Of a stretch of 64,000 nt of DNA, positions 51,862 to 64,000 are shown in pieces. Source of the stretch: Bugula neritina (Eukaryota; Bryozoa; Gymnolaemata; Cheilostomatida; Bugulidae); contig CAXIUT010000096.1 in NCBI GenBank assembly GCA_964035545.1, positions 25,665 through 89,664 of the forward strand, read 5' to 3'. The first letter of the stretch is position 1, and every line of letters starts with the position of its first letter. A program made the translations under genes and the position numbers. The notes beneath the pieces are model-generated. The model saw only the letters and a list, made by a program, of their open reading frames with translations. It was not told the DNA's origin and made no database searches.

Positions 51862-51942
51862 AATTAGAATTCAAATAAGCATAATTAAGTCAAATACAAC
51901 CCAATAAATAGAATGATAATAAATGATAATAAATGATAAAGA

Positions 51943-53592
51943 TCATCTGATGCACTTTCCTTCAGCAAGTTCAAATCCAGTATAACAAGATCGACAATCT
52001 CCATTAGTATCATCATAAGCTTTACATAATAAGTCCACTTCAAAACATTAATTATTTGATAAATAGTAACGATTGAAACACTTTTTACAAGTTTGACCAT
52101 CAGCTTCAAATGTCACACAATTTTCTATACTCTATGAAGTAATGATAGGTTTCAAGGTACATAAGTTGTCACCTGAAACCTGATATCCTCTAAAACAAGC
52201 CTCACATTTACGAGTATTCAAGTTAAAATCACTACAGAAAGAATCAATTTCCTGGCAAATGAGGTTAACATCAAGATAGTGTCCTTTAATACAAGCTGTA
52301 CAATCTCCATTTTAATTAGTTTCTTTACAGGTAGCAGAATCAGATTGAAAACATTAACCTGTATTACTATTAAGTTGAAATCCAACATAACAAGATGTAC
52401 AATGTCCATTGAAAGGGTTAAAAGTTTTACAAAGATCGTTAACAGCAATACAATTGTTATCTATATCGAAATATGCTCGAGAACTACATTACACACATAC
52501 TCCTGAGAACTACTAAGCACAATTTTTAGATGCTTTAGATGATGCACTTTCCCTAATACATGAATTTTATTATAGCAAAAATCCATTGAAACATTATTGA
52601 CATTCTTCAGTGGGAATATCGAATGTTTTACAATTAGGATCAATTTTGATACAATTTTTATTCTAATCAAAATAAAAACCTTTAGAACATTTTGTGCATA
52701 TTCCATCTTTATCAAAATTATTACAATTCTGATCGAAAATAGGTTCATTTATATCAAATGAACAAACATTGTCTATCAATTGGAATCCACTAAAACATGA
52801 TTTACACACTTTTTAGTCAAAATCAAAATCTTTACAAAAAGGATCTGTTCCAATACACACGTTATTATCATCGAAAAAGAAACCGCGGGAACATTACTAA
52901 CAAATAGTCCCATTGAACTTTTTACAGTTAGGATCAAGCGCTATCTGAGGTGCCAAATTGCATACTCCGTCAATAAGAGCCCATCCCGGGAAACACTACT
53001 AACACACTCCACTAGTTCTATCAAATTATTTGCAGTTATCATCAACAAGTATACACACATTATTGTCATTAAGATAATAATCTCTAGCACATTTCTGACA
53101 AATATTGTCCTTGAATTATGAACACCCAGGCATAGTCTAACTCAATGATGCCACTTAACACTGCTTATCAACCAATTTGAATCCATTGAAACATCCAACG
53201 CATTCCGATATATTGAAATCAAAATCTTTGCATTGAATGTCAATTTGAGTACACAGCTAATCTTTCAAATAGAATCCTTGGGAACACTTCTGGCATTCTC
53301 CATTTGTAAAATTAGCACAGTTAGGATCTTTAGCAGAGACGTCAGGAATACATATTATCTATAGAAGAATAAAACCTTCATAGCAACTTCTACATGATCC
53401 AGTATTAGGATTATAAGTTCTACAGTGAACACTTACAGGCTGGCATATTCCATCAGTATCTTTATAAAACCTTTGCGAACACTACTCGCATATATCCTCA
53501 CTACCAGGTGCAAACTTTTTGCAACCCAAGTTGGCAGTAATGACCTGACTGCTAACTATCACAACCAGAAGTAGTAAGAGAAAAACCTTCAT
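51943..53592 (-). CDS. Secreted cysteine-rich repeat protein
   Basis: 549 residues, no intron needed, ATG 53590-53592, TGA 51943-51945. A signal peptide (MKVFLLLLLVVIVSSQVITA) is followed by ~20 repeats of ~25 residues with the pattern C-x2-C-x(5-7)-F-x(8-12)-C (for example CRSCYEGFILL, CQKCSQGFYLKDQLC). Such growth-factor-receptor-like Cys repeats are abundant in ciliate surface and secreted proteins. No transmembrane helix or GPI signal at the C-terminus, so it is probably soluble or granule-stored. Confidence 0.75.
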
Positions 53593-53668
53593 CTATTAAA
53601 TATATTTAACTGGATTAAAATGAGCTTAATTAAAAGTCGCGGGACAGTAAGCAATAAAAATAACAATA

Positions 53669-55011
53669 TCACTTTTTCTACCAAATTGAAGGTAGATGGT
53701 ACATCCCTACACCTGGATTGTTCTTTAGTGGTTTGGTAAAATCAGTTTTGTTAGTTGAACTTTGAGTTGCACCTTTCTTCAATCCTCCTTGAGGTGAAAC
53801 CTGAGGTGAAAAGTCAGAATAAATCGAAGGATCGATATAACTGACATACTGATTGGCAGCTTTGACTTCTCTAAATCTTTTTGATCGTGGAATTGTGGTA
53901 TCCTGATAATCGCTTGTCACCCTTGATTTGCTATATTATTAATAAGATACTATCTGTAGTGATGAATAGGTGACATATTGACCCGACTGTCTTGCAAATC
54001 TTTACTATGTGATCGTTTATGCAACAATTAGTACAATTTCTTCTGTTTTTAAAGTTTAATATCGTCAACTACAGACGATACCCTCGATCGAGCAAAATGT
54101 ATCTATTATTTCCTTTACAATTTATTATTCGATAGCTGTTTAGGCGAATACATCAAATCAAGTAACTCTTTCTTACTGATATATCTCAAATCAAGATGCA
54201 AAGAGGCCAAATTTTATTAATTATGATCAGTTAGCTGCACTATTTGAACAGTAAACCTCTTATTACTCTAGAGAGTACTCATAGTCAACACCCCCTCCAG
54301 AAAAAGATGATCATCTTATGTAATAGTAATATAGATCACATCTGGACTCTTATCATTGACTTAAAATTTACTATTAAGTAACCATTTAAACTACAACTAT
54401 CCGAATCGAGGCTGACTGGCAAATGTTTACTTATCAAATCTGATATCAAGTTTCATATTTTTATGTTTCTTCTTATTAAATGTATTGGAATAATATGGAT
54501 TCACCACCAATGACGCCCCATAGATAGAAACCTTAGCTACCATATTTACTTTAACTGGCTCTTTAGGTGCAACCTATTTCATCTATATTTTATCCTCTCC
54601 TTTCTTTTTAACCTCCTCCCTCTCTACTATCTTCACCATGAATTTCAATATACCACATTGCTACCCATCCTGGTTAAGACAATGGGTGCTATTGATAAAG
54701 AAGAATTCATCAGGTTTGAGATAAATAATTCCATTATACATCGCCTTCAATTCTTATATCTAGTATCCATACTAATGCTAGCATACAGTTTGAAATTGTA
54801 AACTTTCTTGGGCTTCGAATGGCATCTCAATCGATGATGTCCAATGCACCTTTTTAGGTTATACTATTCCATAAGAAAATGTCTTATATGCAGTGTTGTT
54901 GTTTGAAGTATCAATTAACTTCATATGAGCTCTAGAGATATCTCGAGGATGCTACTGGGTTGTCGTTAACTCGATATCTTATATTTTCAAATATTTTTTC
55001 AAGGTTTTCAT
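53669..55011 (-). CDS. Unknown protein with PG-x-G-x-Y C-terminus
   Basis: ATG 55009-55011, TGA 53669-53671, one 20-nt intron near 53940-53960 joining the last exon. Residues ~1-200 look beta-rich (EMPFEAQESLQFQTVC; LKFMVKIVEREEV). A second ordered part follows (SPDVIYITITQDDHLFLEGV). The C-terminus ends in NNPGVGMYHLP, similar to sperm-tail PG-rich motifs of ciliary proteins. Family not identified. Confidence 0.6.
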
Positions 55012-55193
55012 AGCACTATAACTCAATATCTAATTTTATTATTGAAAATCTTATTTAATCAATTTATCATATTTATTTCTAACAACTAAAATCATCTAGT
55101 ACTCAAATCATTAACCATTTATTTATTACCTGTGATCAAAATCTATTTTATTAACAAAAGGTTTCGCAATAGTTTATAAATTTATCATATATC

Positions 55194-57900
55194 ATGGAAG
55201 TAAGAATTCTCTAAGCCGAGAACGATATCTACCAAAAAGATAAGCTTCTAGGTGAAGGAGCTTTTGGAAAAGCCTATCTTGTTCGTCAGAAGCAAACAAA
55301 CGAACAACTAGTAATAAAAGAAGTTAATATCTAACATATGAGTCAAAAAGAAAGAGAATAAACTATAAAATAAGCCCAAATATTAAGAAATTTAAAACAT
55401 CCATTAATAGTTCGATTTGTTTAGGTATATGCAACAAAACAAAACAAATTAAAAATCGTTATGTAATATGCTTAATGCGGTGATGTATCCAAAGCTATTG
55501 CCAATAAAAAACAATCTAAAAGAAATTTTGATTAAAGTCAAATTTTAGATTGGTTTACACAACTATGTCTAGCCATGAAACATGTCCATGATAGAAAAAT
55601 ACTTCACAGAGATATCAAAGGACAAAATATATTCATCACCAAAAGTAATACCCTTAAATTGGGTGATTTTGGAATAGCTAGAGTGTTGAATAAAACTCAA
55701 GATAAAGCAAGAACTGTTGTTGGTACTCCATACTATCTATCTCCTTAAATTATCTAAAATAAGCCTTATTCTTTCAAATCTGATATCTGGTCGATGGGTG
55801 TCCTTCTCTATGAGTTATGTGCATTAGCTCCTCCTTTCACAGCTACTTCTTTGCAATTTCTTGCTTTGAAAATTGTCAAAGGAAGTTATACACCTATTAC
55901 TGCATCTTACAGTAAAGAATTGAAAGGAACTGTTGCGGAAATGTTAAATTTAGATCCCAATAAACGTCCAACTGTTAGTTAAATACTAAGTAAGTAATTG
56001 TTAATGTAGAAAAGCCATTTTTGCAGGAGAGAATTAGAAAATATTTAAGTGAAACTTACCGGAAAGATGAATTCAGTCATACTGTTCTTCATAATCAAGT
56101 ATTTCAAGTTTAATTTAGAAAGTTGAGATAGCTAATAAACTTGTTAAAGTTCAAAAAGAACAAAAAGTTCCTCAATAGAAAAATATATAAAGTGAAAGAA
56201 ATCAACTTAAAGAGGAAGCTGCCAAACTTGAATAAAGAATGAGACAAAAACGATAATAATAAAGAAAAAGAGATGAATAAAGACAAAGGTACAAAAGATA
56301 ATAAGATAAACAAAAATTATAATAAGCATTAAGAAAAAAAAGAGAAGAATAAAAAATCAAAGAACAAGAAAGATATTAAAGAAAAATAAGATAAGATCGA
56401 AAAAGATAAGAAGAAGCAATAAAAAGAAAGTAAAATTAAAGAAGATCAAAATAAAAACAACAAAAAAGATAAATGGAAGATAGAAAAATTTGGATATAAA
56501 AATAGAAAAGAAGACAAGAATAAGAGAACAGAAAATATCATGAAGAGTAACATAGAAGAGTTCAAGAGATAGCTGAAATGGCTAAAAGAAAAAGACGATA
56601 AGAAGAATAGTTGTATGCTAGAAGAGATCAGTTAAATTATTAAAAATATTAAATAGAAAGGTAAAAATAGAAATATCAACAATAAGCAAAAAAAAGATAA
56701 AAGAAAAATTAATAAAATAAGAAAATGGATTAATTTAATTAATTTGCTAGGCAACAATGGTATTAAAATCAACAAATTCGAAAAAGAGCGGAAGAACGAG
56801 CCAGACAAGCATAAATGGATGTCTATTCTTAGCCTCCACCTCCATAAGAATAAATACAAAGACCTATATCTAATAGAGATGTTAGACCTAGATCAAGATC
56901 AGGTAAACAAGGTGGTCCTCAAAGCAATATTTAACCTCCTAAAAAATATAGCACACCTTCTTACGATCCTTCGGAATAGGAGCTACAAAATGCAATGTTA
57001 AATCCTAACTTTCACAGAAAAGCTCCAACAAAATCAAAACAAGAGACAAAGTAAAGTTCTGCATCGAATTGGAATTCAAGATCTCGAGAGGAACCAAGAA
57101 AAAGAGAATAACCTCAAGAAGATTCCACAGTGAAAAAACAGTATGACTAAAATCGGTAAAAGATGAGGAGAGATCGAGAAGAATTTATGAGAAAAAAGAC
57201 AGGAAATGTTCCAAATAGCAATAAAGTACCTGATGAAACTCTCAAACCAGCTAAATGGGGCAAAAAATCTCGTGAAAAATCTTATTAAGCTCCAAAATCA
57301 TAATAAAAAGTATAATAGTAGCTTCTTCCTTCACCTAAAAAGCAAAATTCTCCAAAAAAGCAACCTACTCCTGAATTTAATTATGAAAGTATCATGGATA
57401 GTGAATAGTTGCAATTAAACATTAAAGATAAAGCTTAATTTAATGATTACTTAAATGAACTTGAAGGTTTACTTGGCAATATAAACAAAAATATCTAAAA
57501 ATTCTAAGAACCTTTTCCATAGATATAACAAGTATAATAAGAAATCGTACTAAGAGAAGATGACGATAAGTAGTTAGACTACTCACTTACAGCTAAATTT
57601 GATGCACTAAATTTTAAATAACCTGAAGTCAATGCTGAAAATGCAGATCTTGATTACTTCAGTGATTATTCAAAATTATAAGATTTGAGGATTTGTCTTT
57701 AAGATAAATTTGGAACTTAGAACTTCATCAGAATATATCGTGCTTTAGAATAATAGCTATCTGAGAAGGGTTTATCGAATTTTAACATATTAGAGGTGAT
57801 GGGGAAGATGGGAAATATTCCTAATTCAGAATTGATAACATAAAATTTACCATTGCTTTTGACATTGATAGTAATGGAGGAAAGAATGAGTTGTGTTTGA
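55194..57900 (+). CDS. NEK-type protein kinase with long coiled-coil tail
   Basis: ATG 55194-55196, TGA 57898-57900, with 20-nt introns at 55990-56009 and 56099-56118. The N-terminal kinase (residues ~10-270) is complete: [13 protein letters not shown], catalytic Lys in [34 protein letters not shown] and [13 protein letters not shown]. The GTPYYLSPE position carries Gln (from TAA) instead of Glu, while the remaining motifs are intact. A very long Lys/Arg/Gln coiled coil and an acidic C-terminus follow. NEK kinases are expanded in ciliates and act in cilia and basal bodies. Confidence 0.9.
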
Positions 57901-57983
57901 TTGATTTATGTTAAATATATTTAATTAGAAAATAAAAATGAATTAATTGTTCTGATTAGCAATTCTAATTTCCGCTGACGATA

Positions 57984-60900
57984 AATGTTGAATGAAAATG
58001 AGGCTTTTGATGATATCGAGTTCGACAGAATCCTAGAAATGCAAGATTTCTTCCCAAAAATCTTTCTAAGACCAAAAGAAATCAGACTAGACAGATAAGA
58101 AGGAATAAAAGTCATCACCAGATACAAAAACCACCCAGATAAATACGATCAAGCATCAGTCAGACCAATCAAAGTAGAATAACGATAAATAAATCATTTC
58201 AACTTCAAAGATGACGGCATCTAAAAAAACCATCCAGCAGGTGATGGCTTACTATCACTATTTCGAAGAACAAAATAAAGAAGAATTAAATTAGCTATCT
58301 GCATATGCGTATACAGTTAACCCAAACATATGCTTAAAGCTACAATAAAAGGAATCCAAGAAAGCAATAAATAATTTTTACAAAAAGCAGGTATCATGTC
58401 ACATTAAATTATCGTAGTAGCTATCTTCGATGGTTTGGAACATCTTAACAACTCCAGAGATCAAACTTAAAACATGATATCATTTTTTAATGAAATCGAT
58501 ATCAAAAATGGATTTAGAGCCAGAAGCAATTCAATGCCTTTAGATTAATTTTTAAGAGAAGCATAAGCAGGTAAAATAGATATCAATGCAATTGCTTAAT
58601 AAAAAATAGGACAAATAAATTTATTTACCTAAGATTAGTTTACTGACCTTCAGCCACAACTATTCTAAAACCAATACTAACAATACATTAAAACAAAGAA
58701 GCTATTATCTGACATTAGAATACTAAAGATGTAAAAACAACTAAAATTATAAAATCTACCATTTTAAGTTATAAGGAAATACGAATAACTTTGCGTAAAC
58801 TATTGTGCATAAAATGGATACTGGTTTTAAACTCAGGATTAGATCCAATAATATTTTAATAGCACACGTAAAAGTATCAGATTTAAATTGATGTTTTAAT
58901 CTTTATGCTAGGTATAAATTCTTTGTGTTAGATATCTCTAATCAAGATAAGATAAAGTTATTCTATATCCTCTAAGAATGGAAAAAGATTATTTGAAAAA
59001 TCCTAGATACCAACAAAACGCATAATAATAGTTCAGCAGTCTTGTTGATTAGTCATAAAAAAAATAGTTCAATTATGTCTTTTGCTGTGTCAAACATAAA
59101 AATTCAGGTAAACTCAACTCACACATGCTTTTCTTTTAAGGGTTTTGCAAGTTATTCGATCCTCAGTTTTGCATTCTAATGGATGTTGGAGTCAAACCTC
59201 AAGGAAATGCCATTTTCAAGATGTATAAACATTTAGAATTGACACCCAAATGTGGTGGAGTCTGTGGATATATGAGTCTCAAAATATAAAATCCATCTGA
59301 CGATCTAGGATATCGATTAGATGGATATAATTAAGAATAAGTTGACTGCTTAACTAGATTTTTTAACTGTCTACTATCAATTCAAAGAGCTCAGCAGTTC
59401 TAATATCACTATGCTCATATGCTCGACAAACCTTTCGAGTCATTTTTTGATTATATCCATGTACTCCCTGGTGCCTTTTCTGGCTATCGCTGGAAAGCCC
59501 TTAAAAGCGTACGGTTCAAAGACGATGAGTAGTAACTTGTAAGCAATCACTACAATAAGTTATAACTATAAACATAAAGAGGAGGTAGCATTGCCTACTC
59601 TTCCTCTGATGATGAGTAGTAGGCCTAGACACTACTCAAATTATACTTAAAAACAGCCCTCCTCTAAAATCCTCAACTCTCCCTATAAGATTCCAATATG
59701 TATCTCGCCTAAGATAGAATTCTTTGTCTAGGCATCCATGCTTTAGGTTATGATTTACAATATCTTCCAGATGCTGAATCCTATGTCGATCCCGTAACCT
59801 CTCTGACTAAATTGCTTGGACAGCGACGTAGATGGATCAATGGATCTTGGTTTGCTTTTAACTATGTCAAGCAGCATTGGTATTAAAATACTTCTTGTGT
59901 ATTTTTGATTCAATTAGCTTATTATGTCTTTGTTCAAGCTTTACAATGGATAATGCCAACTATGTTTTACCTAGCCATGCATTTAACTTTGATAGCTTTC
60001 GTTACTGACAACTTAGTCCCAGCAATATAAGATTTCTTTCAACTAGATTAAGATTTTAAATTAGGTCGCTATAAAATATTTTGGATATTTTCTGTCAGAT
60101 AAATGTTACTATCCATTCCAGATATAATAAACTTTCTATTCATAATAGCTGTTTTTAGCGTAGTCCTTTGGAGTCTACTAGCCAATCACAATAATTCTAA
60201 ATTCAAAGTTATCTACTATGGAGCATCTACCCTCCTTGGCATCTATGGTTTACTGGTACTCGGGCTGCTCATCTACAATACTGTCAACATCATCAGAAAA
60301 ACAAGTTAAGATGATATCAGTTAGTCAGGTGAGTTCTTTATTCCTTTGATATATCTACGAGTACTAATTTTATTTATTGTTGCTGGTTTTGCTTTACCTA
60401 TCCTTTGGACTTTAAGTTTCAGAAAATCTGTTGAAATGATTACCTCCCTCTTCTCATATATCTACTTCTCACCAACTTATATAAACATTCTACAAACTTT
60501 TGCCTTCTGCAGAATCGATGATATCTCCTGGGGCACGAAAGGTCTAGATATGTAAGCAGGCAGTGAAGTATCTAACGAATGGTAACGTCGTAAATACATA
60601 TTTGTTTTACAATATGTCGGCAGTAATATTTTATTAAGTTATGGTTTGGTTAATTTAGCCAGATACGATATAACTAAAAATATTATCATTCTTATTACTG
60701 CTGCATTGGTTGTATTCCTACTAGCTTTCAGATTAATTTTTGCATTAATTTATATCATCAAATATTATATCACTAGATCTTGTAAAGATTTTGGTGTTGA
60801 AAGAGTCAATTAAAATAGAGCTAGAGGATATAAGATATACAATGCTTTGAAGTTGATAGAATTAAGGATAAAATAGATATAAAAATAGAGAACAAAGAAA

Positions 60901-61365
60901 AAGAAGATGGAATAATTCAAACATCTTACAAGCGCTACTTCTCAAATATTGTCAAAAGCATTGAGCAATTTTGGCAAAAAGATAAGAAATAGGGTAGCTA
61001 AACATATAGTTCATAATAATTTGGTCCCAAAAAAAGATATTTTAGATCCATTTAAAAAAAGATTAAAAAATATAAAAAAAATATCAAATATCAAAAAAAA
61101 AGTAACATAACAGTTAACTCATCCTATTCCTGAAGTACCGTAATTTAATGAAAAAAGTTAATCTCATGATATAAACGATAATAAAAACAAAGTTAATAAT
61201 ATCCAAAAATAACCAATATAAAGTTCTTAAAATTTATTATCAAGTCCTTAGAAAAGTTAAAAGAAATAAATAAAGAAGATATTGAAATCTATTCGTCAAA
61301 AATTCAAAAGCAAAGTACAAGCTAGCACAACAAAACAATAATAGAATAATAACGACTAATAATGA
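57984..61365 (+). CDS. Chitin synthase (GT2)
   Basis: ATG 57984-57986, TGA 61363-61365, with several small introns in the first third. Hallmarks: [31 protein letters not shown] (the D-x-D-like metal site), [16 protein letters not shown] (AEDRILC in most), [13 protein letters not shown] (the QRRRW product-binding motif) and, after several membrane helices, DISWGTKG. The enzyme polymerises UDP-GlcNAc and extrudes chitin, in ciliates probably for cyst walls or loricae. The Glu-to-Gln change in AEDR is unusual. The C-terminus is basic and Lys/Gln-rich. Confidence 0.92.
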
Positions 61366-61403
61366 TTGAATTTTTGATAATGATGATGATTATTATTTTA
61401 CAT

Positions 61404-62148
61404 AATGAGTATAACCTCTTCAAATAGTAACAGGAATACTACTAAATTACGTATAGTCTTTCTTGGCGATCAAGCAGTAGGTAAAAGTTCTATCATCGAT
61501 CGCTACACCACCAATAGATTCAACTAAACCCATAACGTACCCCAAAAAACACATAGAATACCATTGGTATCGATTTCAATGTTAGAGATTTGAACAGATA
61601 CGGACAAAACTATCGATTACAGATGTGGGACACAGCTGGTCAATAAAGATATCGCAGTCTAATACCTACTTATCTAAAAAATGCACATTGTGTTGTTTTT
61701 GTTTATGATGTCACCAAACCATCAACACTGGCTGCTATCAGAGGATGGTATAAGTTGTTTATTTAACACCAACAGGCTCCAGGAATAGTTGTAGGAAATA
61801 AAGTTGATCTCAATAATGGAAGGTACTTATGATAGTAGTTAGAAAAGTTACTAGAGAGTAAGGATAAGAATTAGCGACTTAGCTAAGGTTAAATTACTTC
61901 TAGGTATCAGCTAAGACAGGAAAGAAAGTTAACTAGTTATTTTAGATGGTAGTAGATTCTATTTCTTCAGAACGTAAAAAGTAGGAAGAACTTATCGAAT
62001 CCAGTCGCAATAAAATGAAAGATATTAAAACAATAGAAGAACAAGAAGGTTAAGATGGCAATAACTAGAATGGACCAGATAAAAAAGTAAGTCTCAAAAC
62101 AAAAAGTATCTAATTTGCTAAAAACATTAAATGTTGTTCATAATCATG
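61404..62148 (+). CDS. Rab GTPase (Rab6-like)
   Basis: ATG 61404-61406, TGA 62146-62148, 20-nt introns at 61537-61556 and 61823-61842. The GTPase motifs are LGDQAVGKSSIIDR (G1), the G2 Thr in NTIGIDF, WDTAGQ (G3), VVGNKVDL (G4) and VSAKTGK (G5). The C-terminus ends KCCSQS, giving a prenylatable Cys pair. The effector region IGIDF is Rab6-like, suggesting Golgi retrograde traffic. Both introns cut conserved sequence and restore it when removed. Confidence 0.92.
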
Positions 62149-62202
62149 AGTCTATTTATCTATTTATCATATTATTTAAATAATAACTGAATAAGATCAT
62201 CT

Positions 62203-63233
62203 TCATTTCGTCTATTGAGGTTTTGCATGCAGGGTGTCTTTATGTTTCTGGTAGGCCTCGATTTCTTGGACAGAAAGATAGCTATAAATAGGTAGACTTG
62301 GTGAATTGTATCCTTTGATTGAGATCTGTCTGACTTTATCAACTCCCACTTCCTACAATAAATAAGGCAAAAATCTATAAGCACCATGCATGATGTTTTT
62401 AACTAACTATGCATTGCTCATATTGAGTCTCCCAACTTTCAAAGCGCTGAATAACAACATAAATACTAAACAGGTCCATTTCCCATCATGGTATAAGTCG
62501 AATTCATAAGATCATTAAGGTATTCCTCATAGGTGCTATACTTTTCTTTAAGATGTTCAGGGACATCTTAGCAATCAATAGGAAAAGGATATCTAAATAA
62601 TTGATAAATTTACTTATGTTTTTCATAGAATAGCTTTCCAAGACATTTTCTCAACAAGTTATAGATTTTCCAATCACAAAAGAACAGATCATTGGCATTG
62701 AGTAATTTTATTTTTTATTTATTGACTCTAAAATGTTTCTTAGCTCTTTGATATCCAATAGCCTATGACAACATCGGCAATGATAGATCTTGAATCTTGT
62801 TGACATAGGCTTCTTAGGGGTCCATTGCAAAAATAGCACATCTTGAATTATATTGCTATGAATAGATAGGAACAGGCAGAGATATTTGAATGGGTCTCAC
62901 AGAATAGTGCTAAGGAACTTCTGATAGAACAATTTAAAGGTAAATAAAACCTTCATTTCCATCCTGGAAGAGATCTTTTACATTTTTAGTTTTTGATATA
63001 AATTATTTTAAACTAGTGACAGCTTGATTGATTTGATGTTTATCTAATTTGATCAACTCCATTGATTATTTTTTCTTTCTGATATGCATTTTAGTCCGTT
63101 TGGTTATGTACTTATTATGTGGTAGATATTTTTATAAAGGCTCTCTTTTTGAGGATTGTTCCTATGCCTGCTCTTCTTAGATTTACTATACTACTGCTTC
63201 TTGCTATTGAACCTTTTTCTGCTTTTTGCCCAT
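62203..63233 (-). CDS. RSL1D1: Ribosomal L1-domain protein, RSL1D1/Cic1 family
   Basis: 336 residues from ATG 63231-63233 to TGA 62203-62205 after removing one 20-nt intron; the total length then divides by three. A Lys/Gln-rich nucleolar-type N-terminus leads into the L1-like domain: LDKHQINQAVTSLKQFI, IYLQIVLSEVPQ, LFFCDWKIYNLLRKCLGK and VYALKVGRLNMSNAQL, ending LPIYSYLS. RSL1D1/Cic1 works in 60S ribosome assembly. A 60-codon frame in another phase at 63115-63300 overlaps the start and is not real. Confidence 0.9.
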
Positions 63234-63684
63234 TGTTGTTGAATAGATTAATTAATATATAAAAGTATAACAGGAAAAAAATATATCCAATAACATCCAA
63301 TAAGGATAATAAAAACAGGTTTTAAAAGTATTTGCTATGATTTTAGATGAATTTTGAGTAAAATATAGACTATTGAAGATTTTTGTTTGATATTTTATTT
63401 TAAGCAGGATTTTACTTTGATCTTTATGAGTTTAATTTTAACATATAAGTCTTTATAAATACTACCTTTGTGTTTTTAACTTTGTATTGTACTTTTTTAT
63501 TCATTTTTATCAAATATTTTAACCAAAACTCAAAAGGAAATAATCAATTTAGATGATATTTTTATCTAAAAATATGAATTATCATCAAAAGAAATCTATC
63601 TTAAAGATGTGTATGTATCAAGATCTTTTAGAAATAAAAATATAAAAGAAATAATCGTAATTTATCATCAAAATTAACTTCAAA
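63234..63684. other. AT-rich region before the right end
   Basis: About 450 bp. A plus-strand open stretch from ~63520 to 63684 (KEIINLDDIF, KEIYLKDVYVSRSF) looks coding and may belong upstream of the truncated frame that follows. Confidence 0.45.
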
Positions 63685-63919
63685 CATGACAGTTATTTAA
63701 AATACACTAATAAAATAATCAAAAGAATAAATACCTGATTTAGATAGTATGAACTGTTATTATCCATCATTATCTTCTAAAAAAAGAAACTTGACTTTAG
63801 ATATATTTTAATTTAAAAACAGTTAAGATATACTATTTCTACTCTAATAAAATAATTCTATAAATAATTAATATAAGTAAAACAATTTGAATACTTTAAT
63901 TCCAAATCTATAAAATAAA
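63685..63919 (+). CDS. Open frame truncated by the right telomere (partial)
   Basis: From ATG 63685-63687 the frame (TGA stop) stays open for 78 codons and runs into GGGGTT repeats with no stop. Sequence such as EQIPDLDSMNCYYPSLSSKK and KRNLTLDIFQFKNSQDI has protein-like composition. It looks like the 5' part of a gene whose remainder lies beyond the telomere-addition site. Confidence 0.45.
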
Positions 63920-64000
63920 GGGGTTGGGGTTGGGGTTGGGGTTGGGGTTGGGGTTGGGGTTGGGGTTGGGGTTGGGGTTGGGGTTGGGGTTGGGGTTGGG
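63920..64000. repeat. Right telomere of molecule 3 (G4T2)
   Basis: Perfect GGGGTT repeats to the last base of the window; right-end polarity matching the other two molecules. Confidence 0.95.

Noticed and set aside
63115-63300. Small membrane protein on the minus strand
   Set aside because: Overlaps the RSL1D1 N-terminus in another phase; RSL1D1 has length and family support.

Overview
The window is macronuclear (somatic) ciliate DNA. Long protein-coding frames run through TAA and TAG and end only at TGA, so TAA/TAG read as Gln and TGA is the stop. The DNA is AT-rich, introns are tiny (mostly 20 nt), and chromosome ends carry Tetrahymena-type C4A2/G4T2 repeats. Code plus telomere unit point to an oligohymenophorean-like ciliate, but the class is not proven. 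No bacterial operons, IS elements, CRISPR arrays, tRNAs or rRNAs were seen.

The window is really three separate telomere-capped molecules joined by two fixed 200-N scaffold gaps. (1) 1-2831 is the right end of a chromosome with an NIFS-repeat nucleoporin-like gene and an RWDD1/DFRP2-like gene. (2) 3032-23336 is a complete ~20.3 kb chromosome: DPCD, LITAF-domain, type I membrane, LRR-coiled-coil, DHHC palmitoyltransferase, a broken PFK-2/FBPase-2, CIMIP1-like, C2H2, HMG-box, B-box, 7-TM and BRCT proteins, and mitochondrial bS16m whose start codon lies ~37 nt from the telomere. (3) 23537-64000 is ~40.5 kb, capped at both ends: CCCH protein, a giant solenoid-like ORF, U-box cyclophilin PPIL2, cNMP-binding protein, thiol dioxygenase, Yip1, condensin CAP-H, GOLD-domain protein, cytochrome b5 reductase, RING finger, BTB-like protein, a secreted Cys-rich protein, NEK kinase, chitin synthase, Rab GTPase and RSL1D1.

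Genes are packed closely. Converging stop codons can be 15-30 nt apart, two divergent start codons are 43 nt apart, and one tandem pair is separated by 19 nt. About 25 introns could be placed by restoring conserved reading frames; 21 of them are exactly 20 nt and the rest 19-23 nt.

The most unusual feature is eight interstitial telomeric tracts (64-85 nt) within molecules 2 and 3. All are G-rich on the + strand in molecule 2 and all C-rich in molecule 3. Some lie between genes, but others split conserved genes: condensin CAP-H, a ciliate-type gene at 37724-38474, PFK-2/FBPase-2 (with loss of ~35 residues) and probably the CCCH gene. The right telomere at 63920 also cuts into an open reading frame. 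The tracts look like sites of de novo telomere addition or repair. Whether they are real in the genome, mark alternative chromosome ends, or are assembly insertions cannot be decided from sequence alone.
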